From Sphagnum compactum (Eukaryota; Bryophyta; Sphagnopsida; Sphagnales): a stretch of 64,000 bases of DNA. The notes beneath the pieces were generated by a model that saw nothing but the letters and a program-made list of their open reading frames with translations, did not search any database and was not told where the DNA came from. Position 1 is the stretch's first letter. Each line of letters opens with the position of its first letter. Below, piece after piece: positions 35,466 through 47,625 of this stretch. The translations under genes and the position numbers were made by a program. The stretch spans positions 6,076,001-6,140,000 of the forward strand of contig OZ234498.1 in assembly GCA_965153455.1 (NCBI GenBank), given 5' to 3'.

Positions 35466-38400
35466 GACAAAGGCAAAATGAGTGACAAGTGAAAGAGACA
35501 AAGATCTCACAAACAAACAAACAAACAAACAAACCCACCAACCAACCAAAATGAACAAGCAAAGCAGTCACCAGCGCAAGAGCAGTGCGAAGTCCCAACA
35601 AGGGAGGACTCCCAGGGACTCTCTCGGAGTACCTACTCCCAAGGACTCCCAGGGCAGTTACAAGATATTCCTATTCCAATGCTTTTCCAATCTTTTTCCT
35701 AGGTGGGACAAGTCATCATTTGTAGGATCCATTTTTGGTGATGTTGGTGTCCATTTTAATGTGAATTGATGATTAGAATGTGATGGAAATGTGAATCAAC
35801 AACAATGAAAAAATTGATTGAGCTTTGGAACAGGCCCTGGAAGAAACACATTACCAGTGAACAGAATGGCGGCTTGCCCTAATGACCTTGTCATATTCCT
35901 GGGTGGAACAAAAAGAAGAAAAACCTTGTAAATAAAATTCAAGGATGAGAACTCATTCATCAAAAGTACAAGGCAAATGAGAACACAAGTAAACACAACC
36001 CAAAGAAAAAAAACAAAAGCAAACAATCAACAAAAAAATCAGGTAAGGACCTTATGCAAAGAGGACTCGTGACTATGAACTATGAATTGACAATCAACAA
36101 TAACATAATGGTTTTCATATCACCCTTTCTTCCCCTTAGTCCCCCAACAAGGCACAATGGTCCAGTCTTCTTGGATCTACTTGCCCTAACCATTATGAAG
36201 AAAATAGCACATAAATGAAGAAAAAAACCTACAATCAAGCATAAGGCAACCTAGTTTTAGGAATTTCATCAAGATTGAATCAAAGGGGCTTGGTAAATGA
36301 CTATGCATGTCTCACTTTCAACCTACCCATACATATAGAAGCATCATAAATACAAATAAAGTGTATACATGCGCCATGTAATAAGAAATTGTTGTGTGGT
36401 ATGAGAAATATCAACCTAGGGGCCACTCACCAAATGAATGTCACAAGTCACAATGGCTTTGAATGTGGTTATATCAATAAACTCTATGTCCATTGGGAAC
36501 AAACCTATGTCATTTTCTAATGCTACTATGCTCGCGTCAACAATTGGGAGAAAACTTACATCATCTTCTAGTGTTACTAAGTTAGCATGTGCATTAAGGA
36601 CCCTCCATGAAAATGACATTATCTAGCTGCACCCATTCTTCCTATTGCATTTGTTGAAGGGGAGGTTCTTGTATGAATGGGTTCTCCTAAGGGAGGGCCA
36701 CTTGAGGGCGTGAGCCTAGGGGTGTTCCCAAACTTTAGGAGAACCCACAAGTACTTTAGGGATATCTCTTTGCACATAAACTCTCCTTTTATGAGAACAT
36801 CGGAACATATAAAAATAGGAGGATCCTCCCCCTGGCATGCCCTAGGGTTCTTCTCTGGGGGAGATCCCTCAAAGTACACAGAAAAATAAAAAGACAAGTC
36901 ATTTATGTCTATAAAATGTTTCTACAGCTTTTGACCTTGCCCACATTTCACAAGTTCCAAAATCATGACAAATCCAAAAGACCCCATTTCATATTCAAAA
37001 CAACTGAAAGATCTGCCTCAAGAACACACCTACCATCATCCAAGTGCCACAAGAATCTGCGCATTCTTCCAATGACATGATCTCTGGCTCTATTTTCATT
37101 CATGTTGCATTTTTGTTGATACAAACTGTCAATGCCAACTTTGTCATGTCCTTGCCCATATTTCAGAAAGTCCCATAATCATGTCAGAACACATTCAAGC
37201 TTGTGAATATCTTGTTGAAAAACAAAATCTCTTCTCCAAGCATCTTCCATGTTCCCCGCATTTGGCATATCCACAAAACACGTCACACTGGAAACCACCT
37301 CGTGACAATTGATCTATTCCATGAACACGGGTGACAACAAAATTTTCAATTGCTTCAATAAAATTAGCAAGACTTACAATTAGGAAGTCCACAAAAGTCA
37401 CAGTTAATCTCTCCTAACACCTTCTTATTGCATTAGACTATTGATACAACAAGAATGCCCCACAAGCTTTTGTCCTTGTACACAATGCACACATGTAATT
37501 CACATATCCCTAAGCATATGTGAATTGTGTGCAAAAGTTTTCATTACTCATAATTGCTTTGAATGAAATTCTAATGCCATGGATGTATGGATAACCTCTT
37601 CAATTGCTATTAACGAATACATGCATTACAAAGCTTGAACAAGAATGAAGAAATGGACCCCAAAGAATTGCACAATCAGTGGCCTTGTAGTTGCATTCTA
37701 TTGGAAAAAATTTATATAATTTTCCATCATAAACCTTAAAATCTTAAACCCATTCTTCACACCAATGTCTTGCAAGCTTTTGTGTAGGCTTTTGTATTCT
37801 AAGAGAAGATGTTGTTGCACTAACACAAAACCTCATGCACATTAAAGCTCCAAATCAAATGCCTCAATACTTTTAGTCCTACCTGAAATTTGACAAAAGC
37901 ATGCAGTGTTTTTACAATGTGAGGGGGTGAAAACACAATACAATGACCCCTTTTGGGATGTCACATTGTACTATTTTTCTAAGGGTGTACATGTTCAAGT
38001 GTGTCACACTTCAAACTTTTGAAAGAATTTCACAATAGTTTTACATATTATGTTAGAATATAACCTAAGCAGGATACTTTTTTTAAATTATTTCATTTCA
38101 TTTTATAAAGTGCGTATATTTGTGAAAACAAATGTAATGCACTTATATATTCAAAAACACAAATATAATATTAAAAAAAATTAAATAATTTTGAATTTTT
38201 ATTAAAGTTGAATATATATTGAACCATGTCATTTCACATAATTTGAACCATGTTTGGATATCATGTGAATAATTTTTTTTAATTCATTTCAAAAAATGAT
38301 TTTTTTCAACAATGATTGAATAAATGTGTGGTAAATTGAAATTTTGATAAGTAATCATATTCACATGAAAGATGATAAGCATAACTAAACAAACCATTTT

Positions 38401-40382
38401 TTAAATTTCATTAAAATTGATTATTTTAATGATTATTGAAACCTTAAAATTAATGTAATCAAAACAAAACAATGGCCTTACTATATCAATGTATATCATA
38501 AATATATTCATAGATAATTAATATTGAATAATATTAATAACAATAATTTTGTAAAAATAATAATTATAGGGCCCAAAAATTAAAATTGATACCAAAAATT
38601 AAATGCACCATACTTTTGGACCAATTAAACTATATGTATTATAATATTAGACCCAAAAGTGCCCCAAAAGGGTTCAGCATAATGTGCTTTCACCTTGAGG
38701 TTAAAAAAACAAAGAATGAAAATTTGACATGCAGTGATATTCATGTACTAAAAACTACATTGGCAAATGCACTTAGTGTCAAAATGTGAAAAGGTTATAT
38801 CTAAAAGCTTTGAACATCTATTACAATTTCTAGTTGTAAAAATGGCAACATCGTGGCTTTAAGAACATGATTTTACAACTATTGGTGATGGATCACTACT
38901 CATCTCCACGCTCTTCATGCCTCCTTGGCTTGGTAGGACTCTCTCTCTACACCTCCACTCCCCCACCCCTTCATTACTTTTCTTTCATCTTTGAAATTGT
39001 ATCTACGGTTGTCCACCATGCTTAGATTATCATTACATGACCATTATTTTTTTGCATTATAGAGGAAGGAAAAAAATTGGATGGACTTTTAGATTCTTGG
39101 GTGTATATCATTGCACTAGTTCTACCCATCCATGAATGAAGAAGAAGAAGAATCTAGCATGTGTTAGTACCATTACCAAGTTAAAAAAAACCTTGAAACC
39201 CATGTAACCTTGGAACCCATCTTTCAACCTATTTTTTTGGCTTTGTTTTTAGATCTTGGGTTGTGAAAATGCACCAAAAAAAAAACATTACATGTTTCAC
39301 ACCAATCCAATTTGTTGCAGAAACAACCAAAACATTACATTCAATTTAGGTGGAATGAACCTCCTACATTACCTTACTTTTGGCATGTGCATCTTTCTTA
39401 AAATTTCTACTATTCAATAGGTTTCGTCAAGAAAGAGTGTGTGATTAGTAAACCTTATCAAAACACTAACCTCTTGTCCCCCAAGTTCAACCTTTGTAGA
39501 AGCTTAGAAAGTTTGTCAAAACACAAAAAATGGAAAGAGAATAAGCAAATTTTAATATTTAAAACACCAACCTCCCCCCCAAGTTCAAACTTTATAACAG
39601 TTTGCAAATGCGTCAAAATTTGAAAAGGCAAATAGAAAGTGCAAACTCTAAATCATGGAACACTAAATCAATGTTTGACCTTTACAAAAGCTTGAAAACA
39701 TGTCAAAACCCAATGAACATTGTACTTCTGCAAAATGTAAAGATTAAACATCCTTGTAAGAACCTTGAAGACATGGGAAGGAGGATATATTTATTATTAT
39801 TTCCAAACTCCATCTTGAACCTGCTTCCAACATATTGTACTCCCATGCCATGAAGATAAAGATCTTCATGCCACTCCTTGCCGTTGCTTTCCACCACACA
39901 CAATAATGTTTGCACTCCCAAGCCATAACTCATGTAATGGCAACGATTTTTTTTGTTTATTGGATAACGCAAAACTTGTGAACCACAACAGCAGAACATA
40001 AGGAAAAAACAATATAGAAAGATGGGAGGTTAGAGAGAGGTGGCTACAAAGCTTGAAAAAAATGGAGAAAGTAAGGCAATGGCAATGGATGTGAAGTAGC
40101 TGCATGAAGACATCCATGAAATTGAAAACAACTTTTGGCTACATGAGAATGGATAGGATGGACCCCTTCACGATCTTTGTTGATAGAATCATTGATAAGG
40201 TAGCTAGCCCTAGATCATGTAGTTTGAAATTTAGCGAACCAAATGCATCTAGACCCTTCAATTTAATAAAGGTGTGTCAAACAAGTCTTTGGGAATTCAC
40301 CACTTGGTACTTGGTGAAATTTTGCCAGAAAAAAACATTAATCCACAACATTATTCCAAACAACCTTTTTTTGTTGGCTATA
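35466..40382. other. Long gene-poor intergenic region
   Basis: No gene recognised in about 4.9 kb. Part of 35466-35650 would be the promoter and 5' untranslated region of the minus-strand cyclophilin gene. Frames at 36416-36897 are open on both strands but resemble nothing known. The stretch 37990-38600 is very AT-rich. Confidence 0.45.
36679..36746. repeat. Perfect 12-bp inverted repeat with 44-bp loop
   Basis: GGGTTCTCCTAA at 36679-36690 is perfectly complementary to TTAGGAGAACCC at 36735-36746. A transcript could fold into a hairpin with a 44-nt loop. Nothing around it shows a transcription unit. Confidence 0.7.
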
Positions 40383-40387
40383 TATAG

Positions 40388-41198
40388 TGTCACAACCCCA
40401 ATCTTGAGAGAGTGTGAGGATGAAGACTCACACTCCCGAAATGGGAACTTGGGAGTCTAGGTGGACTCCCAAAACTTCAGAGAGCGATTGCAGGGGTCAA
40501 AACACCATGCATTAGGGAGTTCTTTATATCATTGGAAAGCTATTGAAGTGTAGATGTCTGAAATGGGCTCGCATGACCCATTTGGACATCTACAACACAA
40601 GTTATGGTAAAAAGAAAGGTCGAGAGTCAAACTGCCACAAAAAGTCGAGAATCGACCCGACCCTTGTGCGTGCAGGTGGAGTGCGACACATCGTTGAAAA
40701 GTTGTCGACGAGAGCTATAACTTTTCTTCAGACTTCATCCTGATCGGAAGTCTGAGCAAAGAGTTATAGTCTCGCAAAGTTCTGGGAGTCCAAACTTTGG
40801 CAGTTTCAGGACTCCTCCTTGGGAGTCCCGAGATAAAAAAACCATTCGGATGTAGGCGCCACGAAGAGGCGCAGAGAATACTATATGGGGAAAGGTGGTG
40901 GCTTCCCCCGAATTCGGGCCGTGGTAAGTCTTGTGAGTCCAAAGTCGCCAGTGGCTTGTCCTAGCACCAAAGGTGCTCCAAACAGTATTCTAACTAACTT
41001 GTTGGTTGATTTGATGCAGAATTGAGTGAGTAACTAAAATGTTTGTCACTCTTCTTAGTCTCATCCTGGAGCCTCAGCACGTCCCCTCTACCCCTTTGAA
41101 GTGCTAAGAGCTGGGAGCCTGCCCTAAGCTCCTAACACTTTTGCTGTTCACTACCTTAAACTCTTCTTGAGTTTATCAAGGAGCTTGGGAGTGCGTCA
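40388..41198. mobile_element. Solo LTR of a retrotransposon
   Basis: An 811-bp segment starts TGTCACAACCCC and ends GTGCGTCA, so it has the TG...CA ends of an LTR. TATAG precedes it (40383-40387) and follows it (41199-41203), a 5-bp target duplication as made by retroviral-type integrases. Base composition is clearly GC-richer than both flanks. No gag or pol sequence is present, so this is most simply a solo LTR left by recombination between two LTRs. Joining the flanks with a single TATAG restores the palindrome TTGGCTATATATAGCCAA, the presumed empty site. Superfamily (Copia or Gypsy) cannot be told. Confidence 0.75.
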
Positions 41199-41440
41199 TA
41201 TAGCCAAAAAGCTATATTAAGAATAAAAAGTTTTGAAATGAAGTGCTTTTAAAAGATTTTCAATAGCCAAAAAATTGAATAAAATTTAAGAAAATTTGCC
41301 AAGTTTCTAAACATGGTTCAAATAGGTAGCCAAAAATATAGAAAAGCATGAAAAGTTGACATTTATTTTTAGCTTGTAGCCAAATATGGATAAATCTTCC
41401 TGTTATTGTCATCGCCACTTTGACTACATCATAAAATTTA
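41199..41440 (+). repeat. Dispersed GCCAAATTTGGC repeat, copy D with longer body
   Basis: The core at 41371-41440 reads TTGTAGCCAAATATGGATAA, ATCTTCCTGTTATTGTCATC, GCCACTTTGACTACATCATA. Upstream to 41199 the DNA has further TAGCCAAAAA words like the region before copy C, so the full element may be about 250 bp. The solo LTR is inserted at its left side, so the repeat is older than that LTR. Confidence 0.6.
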
Positions 41441-41466
41441 CCCAAAATAATAATAATATATTGAAG

Positions 41467-42080
41467 ATTACATCCAGCATGAGAACCGCCGGTTCATAAC
41501 GCCGGGAACGTATATACGCCCAAAGCTGCTTTCGGCGCTCTCTGGCACCACCACTTTGGGGCTTTTATGGAGCCACTTTTGTGGCACCGAGAGGGATGTG
41601 TATACAGTGTGGTTTCTTCTTCTTCTTCCACGCGGCGGCGTCGTCGCGCTCGCCGCTGGTATGGTGTGCGCTTGCCATTTGGAGCGTCGCGGAATGCAAC
41701 AGCCGTGGCGATCGCATGCGGGAAGTGGACGCGCTCCCGAGATCCGTCCATCGCAACCCGAATTGCAGGAGCTAACAAAGCAAAGGAACATTTTTTCGTG
41801 AACAGAAAGACAGAAGTGACGCCGAGAAAGAACTGTATTGATCAGGAGCTGGATTTCCAGAATAGGAAAGCAGTGCTCGCAAAAGGCGAAAGAATCACGA
41901 CCTGGAGTGCAGAGTCACGGATTTCAAGCTTTAAAAATCGGGAGAGGAATTTTAATTTTCAGGAAAAAAGATCGTCAGTAGCAAGCAACAACAGCAGAGG
42001 ATCTGACTCTGAGAGGAGGAGACTCGACTCTACTCGGCTCCGAGAGAAGAGAAAGAAAAAGAGAGAGAGAGAGAATCATC
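41467..42080 (+). other. GC-rich 5' region of the small membrane-protein gene
   Basis: GC content and CpG density rise sharply from 41500 to 41760. Overlapping frames appear on both strands here; the largest, 41567-42418, runs through the real gene in another frame. The 50 bases before the Met at 42081 are a purine (GA)n tract typical of plant 5' untranslated regions. The promoter is probably within 41500-41950; no clear TATA box was found. Confidence 0.45.
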
Positions 42081-42398
42081 ATGGCGGATCAAAGCGTGAA
42101 GAAGAAGTTCGATACCACCAAAATGAGTGCGGAAGAGGTGAAGAACCTGGGCCTAGAGGATGCCAGGAAGCCGCCGGGGCAGAGTCCAGGGGGAGTGCTA
42201 CACCAGCAAGGAGGAGCGGGGCTGAGTCGAGCAGGGAGGTACCCGGTGGCGCTGGCGGGATTGGCAGTGGTGGTAGGGATGGCGTCGTGGGCGTACTACC
42301 GTTCCTTGAATCCGCAGGAGCATCCGTCCGGCAAATCCAACCAAGCCATGGAGTCCAACCATCCTGCAACTGCCAAGCCCCCTTCAGAGCGCCATTGA
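42081..42398 (+). CDS. Small single-pass membrane protein, plant-conserved type
   Basis: An intronless frame of 105 residues, ATG after a (GA)n leader and TGA at the end. Residues 1-30 are charged (KKKFDTTKMSAEEVKNLGLE). Next comes a Pro/Gly motif, ARKPPGQSPGGVLHQQG, then one membrane segment at about residues 54-72 (VALAGLAVVVGMASWAYYRS) and a polar tail. I recall small plant proteins with a PPG..PG.VLHQ motif before one membrane helix, which supports it being real, but no function is known to me. Orientation and compartment are not evident; there is no N-terminal signal peptide. Composition is much GC-richer than its surroundings. Confidence 0.72.
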   Translation: MADQSVKKKFDTTKMSAEEVKNLGLEDARKPPGQSPGGVLHQQGGAGLSRAGRYPVALAGLAVVVGMASWAYYRSLNPQEHPSGKSNQAMESNHPATAKPPSERH

Positions 42399-45049
42399 GA
42401 TACGAAAGCCTAACCTAGTCTTCTTGCCTGCAGAGCTCATGACAAGCAAGCACTGTTTGTTACTTGCAAAAAGGATCTGATGATGATGATGCTGATGCTC
42501 CTCCTCATCACTATCACATTCTCTTCAGTCTCAAGGACACTTCTCTCTTCTCTCTTGTTTTGAACTATGGATATGTACAGGACCCTCATGTTCTTTCGAA
42601 CTCCAGGGTTCATGTTTTGTAACAAAACTTGCATAATTTTCTCATGATCTTCCAGAGGATGGTCTCTAGAGTATGTGTTTGTCTTTGTTCCAAGAATGTC
42701 ACCTCCATGCATGCAGTGGGATCTCTTTCTCTCTCTACTATTCTGTGTCTCAATTTCCTGTGTTGGCTTCTTGAAATCTGCCAGAGGAAAAAGAAGCAAA
42801 GAGGAATCATATCTAGAACAAGCTTCATATTCTGGGTCCTTGGAAATCTGTAACCAATTCATAGGGATTCTTCTTCTTCTAGGATCTCCATCTGAGAAAT
42901 TCTTGTAGGATTTCTGTGTGTGTATTTTGGTTTCTCTGGATCAGTCTCAGAAGCAAAGAAAAAGGGGCTTTGTTTTCCTTTAGTCTTCATCTTCATCCTT
43001 TGTGTGCATGAGAATAGAATTGTACACATTGAAAAGCTTGGAGGGTAGAAAGAGGGCTTTGAAAGCTCCATCAATCAAGCAAGCCAAGCTATGGCTTGCG
43101 GTGCGCTTTTTGAATGAGATTCTCTAGTCTGCAATTGCAACTACACTGGCAGCATGTATGTATTCAGAGCTCCGAACAAAAGCTAATGAAGAAGCTGCTT
43201 TGAACAAATCTGAAATGGAACTCCAGGTTGTTCATCTTCTTGTTGCAATTTGTTGAAATTATAGCTCCCTCAAATGCTTTCAGGAATTCTGCATGTTGGG
43301 CTTCTTCCCAATGTATGAAAATCATGACAAATTCAAATCATGTTGCATGTGATTATGTGGCAACTATCTTGTTGAACAGAATTTCACTCTCGAGCCATCC
43401 TCCAGACAGTTTGTTTTCAATTAGTGCCATACAGAAACATCCACCTCTGACTTGCAAACACTTTGTGATCATGCATGCAGTCTTTCTTTCTTCCACCAAA
43501 GTGTCACCACCCATCCTTGTTGCATGTACACATTTTCGGATCACCCTTGATGAATATGCAAATTCCTTTTTCCTTGAATTTCTGGAACTACTTCCAACAG
43601 ATTACAAGTGGATCTTTTGCTAGTTTCAAATGCAATCTTCCACAGTAGACCAAGAAAAAAAACCAATGCACATTGAGTAGTGACTGCATGTTGCAAAAAT
43701 ACTAAGACCCATTCCAAGCACCTGGGACCTCCATTCTTCAAATTTTGGCATGGTTGCAGTGAAAAGTGTCACTAGTATTAAGTGTTATCTTCACAGCAGA
43801 TGACAAAGCTCACTGAATTGCAATGGAAGTTGACAAAAATGTACACCCATTCCATATGTTTGTAACTGAGATGCATGTAAGGGGAATTTTTGAACATTGA
43901 CAGGCAAAGCTCGGTGCAATTCAAATCACTTTGGCTCTGCAGACACAGGAAATGTGTTGGGTTAAAAATGTCGCATGCAATACTATCCAGAATGAGCTTG
44001 AGCTTTGTAAGCTTGAATTACAGCAGTGGCAGTGCTTTGTAAAAATGCATGTTGTGCCAAAAAAACTGAATTCTTCTTGAGCTTCTACTTAAATTTCTCT
44101 CACAATGTTCTTCATTGTGTGGCCAGCCACCAGTAGCCACAATTTGCTGCAGGTTGTTGCACTGAAGTCATGGGGCCTGATGGGTCTTCTTCACTTGGAC
44201 CTAGCTTCCATACCTACTACCCATCACACCAGAAACAAACCATACTCAGTCTCGAGCCATGAAATTGGCCACTAGAGCTCAATGTACTATGCTTTCAGCA
44301 AGCTTGGCAGTGGTTGTTAAGAGTTGTCCAGAGTTGTCCAGTTCCGGGTTCTAGGTCAGTTTCAGGTCTAGTTCTAGCAATTTTGTTCAAGAATCCTCGG
44401 ACTAGAGCTCAGTGAGCAGGTTCAACACATGCTTGCTGAATAATTAAACAATTAATTTTGAAGATCCCACATTGAAATTAGAGTTTTCTGATATTTCAAA
44501 AAATTCTCTATTTTACTTCACAAAAATTTATTTTTTGAGACTTTTTCTTGTCTAGAAATTTCAACATTCTTATAGATAATATAAGAAAGTGTTAAAGCTG
44601 CCAAGGTATTCTGATATTTAGCAAGATTAGGTCCACCAGTTGGTAGCTGTAAAATGACTTGTACAATGGGCAACTGTACATTGGATGAAGAACAGAGTTC
44701 AAATTGCATGAAAATGGGTTTGGAGTTTGGACCAAGTGTTGGGCTTGTACTGAGTTTGGAGGGTATAAAAAATTTATTATCAGAGAGGTATTAAGTATGA
44801 ATATGAATATTGATTTAGAGTGTGATGCCATACAATGAATGCAATTTTTATTGAGTTAATCCATTGAAGATGAATTACAACACTTCAATTTGAAGCATTA
44901 AAGTTGAAGGCCAAAGGCACAATACATCGGCCAATACATCTAGGAGTAACGTTATACTCCAAGCACAAGCCACAAAATGAAATTGGAGGTTGGAGATCTG
45001 AAGTTATGACTATAAAATGCATTGACATAAGTCAACTAGTTGCATCATT
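42399..45049. other. Intergenic DNA downstream of the small membrane-protein gene
   Basis: The first few hundred bases are a likely 3' untranslated region. The remainder has no recognisable gene or transposon; short frames on both strands overlap one another. Confidence 0.4.
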
Positions 45050-45780
45050 AAGCACTACCTAAAGGTGCCCAACATTATCACACAAAAGAATCACATGTAA
45101 AGATCCCAAGTTGAAAGGAAAACATCATTTAATGACCTAGCATTATCTATCATATGCAGAGTGCCCAAATTGAAGAAAAAATTTCATTCAATGATATTTT
45201 AAGTTGACTACCCAACATCATCACATAAGAAATAACACCTGCAAGGTCCTTGCAAGTAAAAGAATATAAGCATTGATACTTGAAATGCACATGTCAAGAA
45301 CCCAAGTTGAAGGGAAAAAAAATTGGACAATGACTAGAGCTTGTCAATTGTCAACCCAAACATTGTCACAAAATTAATCATTGATTGAAACTCCCAAACT
45401 CAAATGTTGCAACAAAAAATTTGCATACGCAAAGGTCCAAAATTCAACCAAATGCATCATTAAACACTAGATGAAGCTATTCAACATCATCACACAAGAC
45501 ATATATTTAGTAGCAAAACTCCCAAGTTGAAGAAAAAAAATCTTTCAATGTTTAAAGTTGATTGCCCAACGTCATCACACAAGAAATATCATTTGCTGCT
45601 TGTCGCAAGTTGAAAAATAAAAGCATTGCCACTTGAAATGCTCTTGCACAAGACCCAAGTTGAAAGGGAAAAAAATTGGACGATAATTAAAGCTTGCCAT
45701 GTATTAGCACTATCACAAAATGCACTTGCAAAGGACCCTGAAGCCCCACATTCAATACAAATGCATCAATGACAACGATT
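45050..45780. repeat. Two ~354-bp tandem copies built from smaller repeats
   Basis: ACCCAAGTTGAAGGGAAAAA near 45300 matches ACCCAAGTTGAAAGGGAAAA near 45653. GTTGACTACCCAACATCATC near 45203 matches GTTGATTGCCCAACGTCATC near 45558. Both pairs lie about 354 bp apart. Inside each copy, CCCAACATCATCACACAAGA and CCCAAGTTGAAG words recur at shorter spacing, so this looks like a higher-order satellite fragment. Confidence 0.65.
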
Positions 45781-46329
45781 TGAAATTATTAGGCACAAAC
45801 AAAACCTAGAATAAATATTTAAGGTTCCAATCATTCACCACATTTGAATGATTGAAACAATTAAGCACAAAAACAAAATTGACTTGCAAGAACAAAGAGT
45901 ATGCATTTTCAATAACCTAATCAAAACCTTGACTTACACTTTGTAATGGAAAAAAAATTTGAACAGACATTTGATATGCCAAAAATAGATTTCAAATTGA
46001 AGTTATTGAAAATTGCAAAAAAAGTGAAGATTAATAACTTGAATGGAAAAAGTGGAAAATCATTATCCATCTTCAAAGTATCCATGTTCTTGAAGATTTT
46101 TTTCATATATATGTTCGTCTAATAGTTTATCTTTTATAGAAAAAATTAATGGTGCCTTCCTTAGTAAGTTTGTAATTTGTTCATGCATGTCTAGGTCAAC
46201 TTTTGTAGATCATCACCAAGGCATCCAAATTATGAAGACCCAACTAGTAGCACCTTAAGTTGGCCAAAACACCAATAATGCTAAAAATGTGTTCGATCTC
46301 AATCTAACTTCCCAAAATTCTAAGGATTT

Positions 46330-47625
46330 GTCACATTAAGTCAAACCCAACATTTGAAAATTGACATTCATGTTTCTTCCACCAAGCAAAAGGACTTTTC
46401 ATGTCTTCTTCTAAAACAACAATATGACAAAATAAAGATAACTTAGATTTCAATGATTTCTCACTAGTTTCTTCTATGGAAGCAATAACACTAAACAATG
46501 AATCATCAATAACAAGATTTGGCTCTTGGGGAAGTAAATTTGCATTATCAAGACTAAGCAATTTGAACACCACAACCAAAAATGGAATCAAGATTTTTGT
46601 GTCATATTCCTCCACTAAAACCCAAACTTTATCCTTCCCAATGAAGTATGTCACACTTTAGTCCCTTGTATCAGGGGTGTAACATAAACATTAACATGTT
46701 GTGGGCCATTGTTGCGTCAAATTGAACACAAAATGCAAAAAAAGGTTGTAAGACCTAGACTGCTTATAATGCCATCCTAACATATTGAATTTTTAGTTCT
46801 GCATCAAATTCTCCACAAATTAGGTGAAAAAAATAGATGCCTTGGAGTTGTACTTAGTTTGAAGCTTAATGCTAATTTGAAATTGCAACATAAAAAACAT
46901 CATACACCAACCAATACCCTTTAATTTGGTTTAAAACACATTGTTTGACAACAAGGTTCAAGATTTTGGTGATCACCCTTGTAGTAACCCAAGTTATTGG
47001 ACCAGAAGGAACTTGGGCTTGTAAATGCAAGGATATCAACAGAAGCAAATTGTGATGGCATGAACATATTCCAACGTATCTTAAAAAAACACAAATTTTG
47101 AAACAAACTAGGTTTTCACTAGGGTTTTCAACCTTCATGGAGGCAAATTGGCCTCAACACATGCAATTTGCCATTCTAATTGTGTTTGCCTAATTTCTTA
47201 GTCCAAGTTATGGTTTTTCGGAAGGAAAATTGGGCATCTTTCAAAAAAACCTTTTTCATGTGTCAACAAATTCTTTCTTCATTTGTGGCATACTAACAAA
47301 CCTTTGACATCACATGTCCAAAAGGTGTGTTAGAAGAGGGTTTCTTTAATTGAAAAACATCAAAAGATGCAAAATTAAATAAGGAAGAATTTAAAGAGGC
47401 CAAGTTCTTGTTTTCATCCTTCACACAAGTAAGGATCTTGTTGGTCAATTGAAATTCAACCAAAAGAGATTTCACAAGTTTTGTCAAGGCAACTCCACTA
47501 GTATCTATAGCCTCAAATAAACCAATAATGACATTATTATGAATTTCTTGAATCAAGATTGGTTTATTTGAGGTTATTCTTATTCTTATCAAATTGATTG
47601 GATAATCACAACAATAATAACCCAA
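46330..47625 (-). pseudogene. hAT-type transposase remnant
   Basis: Minus-strand blocks in order: VIIGLFEAIDTSGVALTKLV and KSLLVEFQLTNKILTCVKDE (47293-47625), FGHVMSKVC, LQAQVPSG..TW and VVKQCVLNQIKGYWLVYDVF (46872-47138). Then come FIGKDKVWVLVEEYDTKILI, SLFSVIASIEETSEKSLKSK and FAWWKKHECQFSNVGF (46331-46654). This is the least decayed of the three hAT remnants and shows their common order best. Stops and frameshifts separate the blocks, and no terminal inverted repeats or target duplications were found, so it is an inactive internal fragment. Confidence 0.78.

Noticed and set aside
35069-35601. Cys/Leu/Phe/Val-rich minus-strand frames
   Set aside because: Created by (CAAA)n repeats in intron 1 and upstream of the cyclophilin gene.
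41567-42418. 283-codon frame covering the small membrane-protein gene
   Set aside because: It uses another frame through a GC-rich leader and the (GA)n tract, with low-complexity Arg/Glu/Ser composition. The 105-residue frame has a sensible start, motif and membrane helix.
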